Shown one piece after another: positions 46,503-51,903 of a stretch of 51,903 nt of DNA (positions are counted from its first letter, which is position 1; every line of letters starts with the position of its first letter). Source of the DNA: Anaerolineales bacterium (GTDB lineage Bacteria > Chloroflexota > Anaerolineae > Anaerolineales > DRMV01); contig JALUDX010000059.1 of the NCBI GenBank assembly GCA_027053355.1, positions 1 to 51,903 of the forward strand, read 5' to 3'. Both the position numbers and the translations under genes were made by a program. The notes under the pieces are model-generated. The model saw only the letters and a list, made by a program, of their open reading frames with translations. It made no database searches and had not been told where the DNA came from.

Positions 46503-47293
46503 AGAGGGCTTGGTGGCTGCTGGTGGTAGGGGCAGCGATGCTTGTGGGGAGCGGCTGTGTCGGGCTGGCAGGGGCTGGCCCGACGGCCGCGGTCGCGCCG
46601 CCGCCCACCGCGCGGCCCGCGCCTTCGCCCACGCCGACGCCCACGGTGGTGTGGTTCCCTCCCACCGCGACCTTCACGCCCCTGCCGCCCACGCCGGCGC
46701 CTTCCCCCACGCCCGACTTGGCCGCGGGGGCCGGGCCGCCTTTGCTTACCTCGCCCCTGAGCAGCGCGGCGGGCTGGGGCGCGCTCAACCCCGCTGCCGG
46801 GCGATTTGGCGTCGCCCAGGGCGTGCTCACCCTCACCGTGACCGCGGTGCGCGGTTCCTTGCTGGTGCTGCGCACCGACACCACGGCTTACAACGTCTAC
46901 CTGACCGTCGAAGCCGCGCCGCAAATCTGCCGCGACGACGACGCCTACGGCCTGGTGCTGCGGAGCACAGCCAACGCCAGCCGCTATTACCGCCTGGGGC
47001 TCACCTGCCGCGGCCAGGCCTTTGTGGAGGTGGTCAGCGGCGGGGTGCCGGTGCCCCGCGGCGAACCCCGCTTGGCCGGTGTGCCGGCCGGTGCGCCGGT
47101 GCGCGCACGGCTCAGCGTGCGCGCCCAAAAACGGCAACTGCTCTTCGCGGTCAACGGCCACACCCTCTTCACCATCCACGACGACCTGCCGCGGGCCGAC
47201 CATTTCGGCTTCTTTGCCCGCGCGGCAGGCGTAGATGGCATGTCGGTGGGCTTCCAATCGTTGGAAATTCGCTCCCTACCCCCCTCGCCCTGA
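46499..47293 (+). CDS. Lipoprotein with Pro/Thr linker and LamG-like beta-sandwich domain
   Basis: MKRAWWLLVVGAAMLVGSGCVG lipobox; PTARPAPSPTPTPTVVWFPPTATFTPLPPTPAPSPTPD; YGLVLRSTANASRYYRLGLTCRGQAFVEVV. ATGA overlap with tdh. Confidence 0.75.
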   Translation: MKRAWWLLVVGAAMLVGSGCVGLAGAGPTAAVAPPPTARPAPSPTPTPTVVWFPPTATFTPLPPTPAPSPTPDLAAGAGPPLLTSPLSSAAGWGALNPAAGRFGVAQGVLTLTVTAVRGSLLVLRTDTTAYNVYLTVEAAPQICRDDDAYGLVLRSTANASRYYRLGLTCRGQAFVEVVSGGVPVPRGEPRLAGVPAGAPVRARLSVRAQKRQLLFAVNGHTLFTIHDDLPRADHFGFFARAAGVDGMSVGFQSLEIRSLPPSP

Positions 47294-47302
47294 ACCGTTG
47301 CC

Positions 47303-49102
47303 ATGCTCTCACCCCTCTGGGTTACCCTGCTGATTGCCGTGTTGGCCACCGTGCTGCTGATTAGCGGCCGGGTGCGGGCTGATGTCGTCGGCCTGCTGGT
47401 GGCTTTGGCCCTGGTTTACAGCGGCGTGTTGCCGCTGCGTCAGGCGTTGGGTGGTTTTTCCAGCGATGTGGTGTTCGTGCTCATCGCGATCTTCATCCTC
47501 ACCAAGGGGTTGGAAACCAGCGGGGTCACGGCCTGGCTGGCCGAGCACCTGGCTGCCCTAGCCGGGGAAACTGAGGGGCGCCTGGTGGTGATGGTCATGC
47601 TGGCAGCCGCGGTGCTTTCGCTGTTCATGAACACCGTCGCGGCCGCGGCCGTGCTCTTGCCCCCGGTGTTGGCCGTCAGCCGCAGGCGAGAGGTAGCGCC
47701 TTCGCGGGTGCTGATTCCCATGGCCTACGGCACCCTGCTGGGCGGCACGGCCACCCTGCTGACCACGGCCAACCTGGTGACCAGCGCCTCGTTGGCCGCG
47801 CATGGCTACCGCGGCTATGGCCTGCTCGACTTTTTGCCCGTGGGGTTGAGCGTGACGTTGGCCGGTCTGCTCTACATGGTGTTCGTCGGGCGTCACTTGC
47901 TTCCCCGCTACCGCGACGACCATTCCCGCGGCGACCTTTCGTTTACCGATTTGTTGGATGCCTACGGCCTGCGCGAAGGGCTGCACGCGCTGGAGGTGCG
48001 CCCCCAGTCGCCGCTGAGGGAACAGTCAGCCCGACAGCCCGCGGCCTTGCAGGCCCACGATTTGACGCTGGTGGGGCTGCTTTCTCCGCGCGGGTTGCTT
48101 TTCGTGCACCAGATCGACCCCCAGCGCCGCTTGCGCGCCGGCGATGTGCTGCTGCTGGCGGGCAATATGAGCCCAGTAAAGCAGCAAAGTTTAGGGCTGA
48201 AGCCACAAAACCGCGAGGATATTTGCCAGGCGTTTCGCGAACAGGCCACGTTGGCCGAAATCGTCCTCAACCCGCGCGGCCACGCGGTGGGGCGCTCGCC
48301 CGAGGAATTGCGGCTGTTTGCCCGCTATGGCCTGCGGGTGTTAGCCATCTGGCGGGGTGGGCACATCGTGGGTTCCCGCCGGCCCGATCAGCCCTTGCAA
48401 GAGGGCGACGCGCTGCTGGTGCAAATTCCGCCCGAGGCCGTGCCGCGGCTGCGGCGTAACCCCGATTTCATCGTGTTAGAGACGTTCGGCAGCCTAAGTG
48501 AAGGGGGGCGCTGGGCGCGGGCCGGCGCGGTGCTTTTGTTGTTGCTGGCGCTGGTGCCCGCGGCGTTGGGCTGGGTGCCCTTGGTGCTCTCGACCCTGAG
48601 TGCGGCCACGCTGATGATGCTGAGCGGCATCGTGCCGCCCGAGCAGGCCTATGAGGCGGTATCCTGGCGGGCGATCTTTTTGATTGCCGGGATGATTCCT
48701 CTGGGGGTGGCCATGCGGCAGACCGGCGCGGCCGCGTTCCTGAGCCGCCAGGTGCTGCAGCCTTTGGCCCATGCGCCCGCGTGGGCTATTGCCGCCGCGT
48801 TTTTGCTGCTCACCGCACTGTTGGCGCAAATTACCAGCGGCCAGGTGGCTGCACTCATCTTGGCGCCTTTGGCCATCGCCGCGGCCGAACACTTCGGCCT
48901 CAACCCGCGCGGGCTGGGCATGGCCGTGGCGGTGGGCGCGTCTTTCGCTTTTTTGCTGCCCACCGGCCATCCGGTCAATTTGTTGGTGATGGGGCCGGGG
49001 GAATATCGCCCCAAGGATTATTTCAAAGTGGGGCTGCCGCTGCTGTTGGTGGTGGCGCCGGTAGCGGTGGCGGCGTTGCAAGCGTTTTGGCTGACGCCTT
49101 GA
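47303..49102 (+). CDS. SLC13/ArsB-like permease with two RCK_C/TrkA_C-like domains
   Basis: FILTKGLETSGVTAWLAEHL...FMNTVAAAAVLLPPVL...MAYGTLLGGTATLLTTANLVTS; soluble middle DLTLVGLLSPRGLLFVHQIDPQRRLRAGDVLLLAG and GRSPEELRLFARYGLRVLAIWRGG...LQEGDALLVQIPPE. Confidence 0.87.
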   Translation: MLSPLWVTLLIAVLATVLLISGRVRADVVGLLVALALVYSGVLPLRQALGGFSSDVVFVLIAIFILTKGLETSGVTAWLAEHLAALAGETEGRLVVMVMLAAAVLSLFMNTVAAAAVLLPPVLAVSRRREVAPSRVLIPMAYGTLLGGTATLLTTANLVTSASLAAHGYRGYGLLDFLPVGLSVTLAGLLYMVFVGRHLLPRYRDDHSRGDLSFTDLLDAYGLREGLHALEVRPQSPLREQSARQPAALQAHDLTLVGLLSPRGLLFVHQIDPQRRLRAGDVLLLAGNMSPVKQQSLGLKPQNREDICQAFREQATLAEIVLNPRGHAVGRSPEELRLFARYGLRVLAIWRGGHIVGSRRPDQPLQEGDALLVQIPPEAVPRLRRNPDFIVLETFGSLSEGGRWARAGAVLLLLLALVPAALGWVPLVLSTLSAATLMMLSGIVPPEQAYEAVSWRAIFLIAGMIPLGVAMRQTGAAAFLSRQVLQPLAHAPAWAIAAAFLLLTALLAQITSGQVAALILAPLAIAAAEHFGLNPRGLGMAVAVGASFAFLLPTGHPVNLLVMGPGEYRPKDYFKVGLPLLLVVAPVAVAALQAFWLTP

Positions 49103-49110
49103 CCGCTGCC

Positions 49111-49380
49111 GTAACTGTTCAGCCTTGGGAAAATAGCCCACGGACGAACGCGGGGATGATGGCGGATAGCCGCGGATTTTTGGGCACCGAGGGCACCAGG
49201 AGAAGCGCCTGAGTAACCAACCACCAAGCAACCAAGCAACCAAGCAACCAGGTAACCAGGCAACCAACCCCCATTTACCCCAATCCCTCAGTACCTCAAC
49301 CCCTCTCGCTTTCTGTGTTTTCAATGCCTTCTCTGTGTCTTCTGTGGTTTTCTGTCGGCGACATCTTGTTGAGCAGTTAC
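49111..49380. repeat. TIR-bounded copy of the dispersed composite repeat (270 bp)
   Basis: Left GTAACTGTTCAGCCTTGGGAAAATAGCCCACGGACGAACGCGGGG; right CTTGTTGAGCAGTTAC; internal AACCAACCACCAAGCAACCAAGCAACCAAGCAACCAGGTAACCAGGCAACC and CTCTGTGTCTTCTGTGG. Confidence 0.75.
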
Positions 49381-49985
49381 CCTCGGCCTAAGGCGCGCAG
49401 CAAGGTGAGCACCATGCGCGCGGTCGCGCCCCAGATGACTTCCCCCTGATAGGGTTGGAAAAAGACGGCCTGCACCGGCGGCAGGTGCGGCAAGACCACG
49501 CGCGGCCGGGTTTGCCGATGCGCGGGGTCGGCCAGCCAGGCCAAGGGCACGGTAAACACCCGCGCCACTTCGGCCGGTGAAGGGTTTAGGGCCAGGGGCT
49601 GGGGCAGCAGCGCGACCACCGGCGCCACCCAAAAATTGCTGGCGGTACGGTGGAGCGGCAGGCTGCCCAACACGGTAACCTGTTCTGCCGGCAGGCCCAG
49701 TTCCTCTTCTGTTTCGCGCAGCGCAGTGTGGACGAGGGAAGGGTCGTCGGGTTCGGCCTGCCCGCCGGGGAAAGACACTTCCCCGCTGTGGGGGTCGTGG
49801 TCGTTGACGGTGCGGCGGATGAACAGCAGGTGCCAGCCCTCGGGTTGAGGCAACAACGGCAGCAGCACCCCCGCGTGGCGCAGCCGGCCGGGCAGGTGCT
49901 CTTCGGGGTAAGGGTTCACCGCCTGAGGGGGAAAGGCCTCCAGGCGGCGGCGGATTTCTTCGGGTGTAAGTTGCGTTGGGTTCAT
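49377..49985 (-). CDS. NUDIX hydrolase (CoA pyrophosphatase-like)
   Basis: RLRHAGVLLPLLPQPEGWHLLFIRRTVNDHDPHSGEVSFPGGQAEPDDPSLVHTALRETEEELGLPAEQVTVLG (Nudix box). Confidence 0.93.
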   Translation of the reverse strand: MNPTQLTPEEIRRRLEAFPPQAVNPYPEEHLPGRLRHAGVLLPLLPQPEGWHLLFIRRTVNDHDPHSGEVSFPGGQAEPDDPSLVHTALRETEEELGLPAEQVTVLGSLPLHRTASNFWVAPVVALLPQPLALNPSPAEVARVFTVPLAWLADPAHRQTRPRVVLPHLPPVQAVFFQPYQGEVIWGATARMVLTLLRALGRG

Positions 49986-50821
49986 GGCTGAGACGAAGGG
50001 GGGACGGCAGTTTCCTGTTCCGCAGGTGGAGGCGCGGGCACCACTGGCCGGGCGAAAATCAGGTAGCCGGTGTGCGCGACCATGCGGTCGGTGGGGCGTA
50101 GCCGTTCGGGGACGGGTTTGTAGTAGCGGAGCAGCACTTCGCACACCTCGATGAACGCGAAGTGGTGCTCTTGCAGCGCGACCACCAGCCGGGAGACCTG
50201 GTTGGTGGTGGGTACCAGGCTGCCGAAAAAGCCGCCGGTTTTGAGCGCGGCCCGCGCCTGCGCGATGTAATCTTCGGGGTTGGGGACATCTAAAAACAGC
50301 GCGTCGACGTCGGTTTCGTCGAAGCCCAAGGCAATGTCGCGCAGTTTGAAGGTGACCCGGTCGTCGAGCCCGACCCGGCGGAGGTTTTTTCGAGCCAGGC
50401 GTTGCATTTCGCCGCGGCGCTCGTAAGAAATCACCCGCCCCTGGGGCCCCACGGCAAAGGCCAACGCGGTGGTCAGTGCGCCCGAGCCCGTGCCCGCCTC
50501 TAACACCGTCTGGCCGGGGCCGATGCTCAGCGAAACCAACACGAAACCGATGTCTTTGGGGAACATGATCTGCGTGTTGCGCCGGGTTTCTTTGAGTAGG
50601 TCGGCCAGCGAGGGGCGCAGCAGGTAAAACGACGCGCCCAAATGCGAATACACCTGGCTGCCCCACGGCAGGCCGATGAGGTCGTTGTGCTGGATGACGC
50701 CTTTGTGGGTGTGCAGCACGGCGTCTGGGGTCAGCCGCACCAAGAAAAAGCGGTGGCTGGTGCTCAGCAGTTGCACCAGATCGCCTGGCCGGGCATGGGT
50801 GTGGTAGAGAGGGAGGGTCAT
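49982..50821 (-). CDS. trmI: tRNA (adenine-N1)-methyltransferase, TrmI family
   Basis: KGVIQHNDLIGLPWGSQVYSHLGASFYLLRPSLADLLKETRRNTQIMFPKDIGFVLVSLSIGPGQTVLEAGTGSGALTTALAFAVGPQGRVISYERR. Confidence 0.92.
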   Translation of the reverse strand: MTLPLYHTHARPGDLVQLLSTSHRFFLVRLTPDAVLHTHKGVIQHNDLIGLPWGSQVYSHLGASFYLLRPSLADLLKETRRNTQIMFPKDIGFVLVSLSIGPGQTVLEAGTGSGALTTALAFAVGPQGRVISYERRGEMQRLARKNLRRVGLDDRVTFKLRDIALGFDETDVDALFLDVPNPEDYIAQARAALKTGGFFGSLVPTTNQVSRLVVALQEHHFAFIEVCEVLLRYYKPVPERLRPTDRMVAHTGYLIFARPVVPAPPPAEQETAVPPSSQP

Positions 50822-50827
50822 GGGAGG

Positions 50828-50965
50828 AGGGAGGATGGTTGGATGGTTACCTGGTTGGTTGGTTGGCTGGTTGGTTGGATGGTTGGATGGTTGGTTGCCT
50901 CGCTTGGCGGCCTCGGCGTTCCGAAATCCGCGGGCATCTGTGGCGCTTCGCGCCATCCGCGGCCG
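50828..50965. repeat. Dispersed repeat copy rich in GGTTGGTT
   Basis: GGAGGATGGTTGGATGGTTACCTGGTTGGTTGGTTGGCTGGTTGGTTGGATGGTTGGATGGTTGGTTGCCTCGCTTGGCGGCCTCGGCGTTCCGAAATCCGCGGGCATCTG. Confidence 0.75.
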
Positions 50966-50971
50966 ATTTTT

Positions 50972-51903
50972 CTACGGCTTTACGCTTTGTTCGATGTGGC
51001 GGAGGATTTCCGCTGCTTCCGCGGGAGCCGCGTAGTGCACGGTGCCGTCGCCGTCGATGTGCACCGGCACGTACTCGTAGCGGATGAGATGGCGACCCTG
51101 GAAGGTGAGCACAAGTATAGCACCTTGTTGGGTTTCTGGCGACCATGTTTGGTCGAATACGAAATTGCCCAGGCCGTAGAACACCGGCACCCCCTGGAGC
51201 ACGGTGTGCCCCTGCACCACGTGGGGGTGGTTGCCCACGATGACGTCCGCGCCGGCTTCGACCAACAGCCGCGCCGCCCGCCGCTGCAGATAGTTGGGCG
51301 CGAAGTCGTACTCAGGCCCCCAATGGGGCAGGGCAATGACCACGTCGGCCTGCTGATGCGCGGCGGCGATGGCCTGACGCGCGGTCGTGGGGGTGAGGGG
51401 CGCCGCGCCGGGGCGCTCTTTTGTGGCAAAGGAATGCGGCTCGATGGCGTTGAGGGAGACAAAAGCAAAGCGCACGCCGTGGAGGGTGACCACCAGGGGT
51501 TGCAGCGCGGCTTCCAGGTTTTCGCCACCGCCCACCGTCGGCAGCCCCGCCTGATGGATGGCTTGCAGGGTATCTAAGAAAGCCCGGTCGCCGCCGTTTT
51601 TGATGTGGTTGGTGCCGACGTTGACCGCGTCGAAGCCGGCCCAGGCCATGGTTTGGGCGTGCCGCGGGTCGCCCAGCAGCAAGTAGGTATGCACGCAGCC
51701 CGTGGGGGGGAAGCGGTCGGTCAGCGCGGTGTTGAGCAGCGCCATGGCGTAATCGGCCTGACGGATGCGGGGGGCTACTTCGGCGTAGATGCTGCGGTCT
51801 TCGCCGCGGCGGTCGGCTGCGGCGCGCACACAGCGCGCGGGCACGATGTTTCCCACGAAGAGCAGGGTGGTCAGTGCGGGCGTGGGGGTGGGCGACGGGG
51901 TGG
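50972..51903 (-). CDS. CapA-family metallophosphatase-like protein with PT linker (5' end runs off the window)
   Basis: PTPSPTPTPALTTLLFVGNIVPARCVRAAADRRGEDRSIYAEVAPRIRQADYAMALLN...VNVGTNHIKNGGDRAFLDT...VVIALPHWGPEYDFAPN...GADVIVGNHPHVVQGHTVLQGVPVFYGLGNFVFDQ. Confidence 0.88.
   Translation of the reverse strand, partial: TPSPTPTPALTTLLFVGNIVPARCVRAAADRRGEDRSIYAEVAPRIRQADYAMALLNTALTDRFPPTGCVHTYLLLGDPRHAQTMAWAGFDAVNVGTNHIKNGGDRAFLDTLQAIHQAGLPTVGGGENLEAALQPLVVTLHGVRFAFVSLNAIEPHSFATKERPGAAPLTPTTARQAIAAAHQQADVVIALPHWGPEYDFAPNYLQRRAARLLVEAGADVIVGNHPHVVQGHTVLQGVPVFYGLGNFVFDQTWSPETQQGAILVLTFQGRHLIRYEYVPVHIDGDGTVHYAAPAEAAEILRHIEQSVKP

Noticed and set aside
49200-49262. AACCAAGC tandem stretch considered as telomere-like or a simple microsatellite only
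   Set aside because: It sits inside a TIR-bounded composite element with other modules in several copies, so it is better explained as one module of that family.

Overview
The window is about 52 kb of GC-rich, densely coded bacterial chromosome. Gene content suggests Chloroflexota, probably Anaerolineae-like; this is inferred from a Dehalococcoides-type Elp3, a SpoVS homologue, Pro/Thr-linker lipoproteins, a mevalonate-type decarboxylase and characteristic dispersed intergenic repeats. I support about 45 protein genes, most of them housekeeping or metabolic, plus four tRNAs (Gly-CCC, Ser-UGA, Ser-GCU, Arg-GCG). Points I consider worth follow-up: (1) a dispersed, modular, MITE-like intergenic repeat family with GTAACnGTTCAGCC inverted ends, present in about ten places, some forming 5' UTRs or a stop codon; (2) a probable tryptophan T-box riboswitch upstream of a stand-alone trpB2, with a second terminator-like hairpin; (3) an NgoMIV-like restriction endonuclease translationally coupled to a TSPPY (amino-type) methyltransferase; (4) a cydD-plsY-cydC operon with plsY between the two exporter halves and ATGA-type overlaps at both junctions; (5) a MoaD/ThiS-like protein with no C-terminal GG and a Cys-rich insert; (6) a secreted lamin-tail-domain protein next to a PLD lipoprotein. 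I found no CRISPR array, prophage or intact transposase. Product calls come from recalled family motifs, not database searches.
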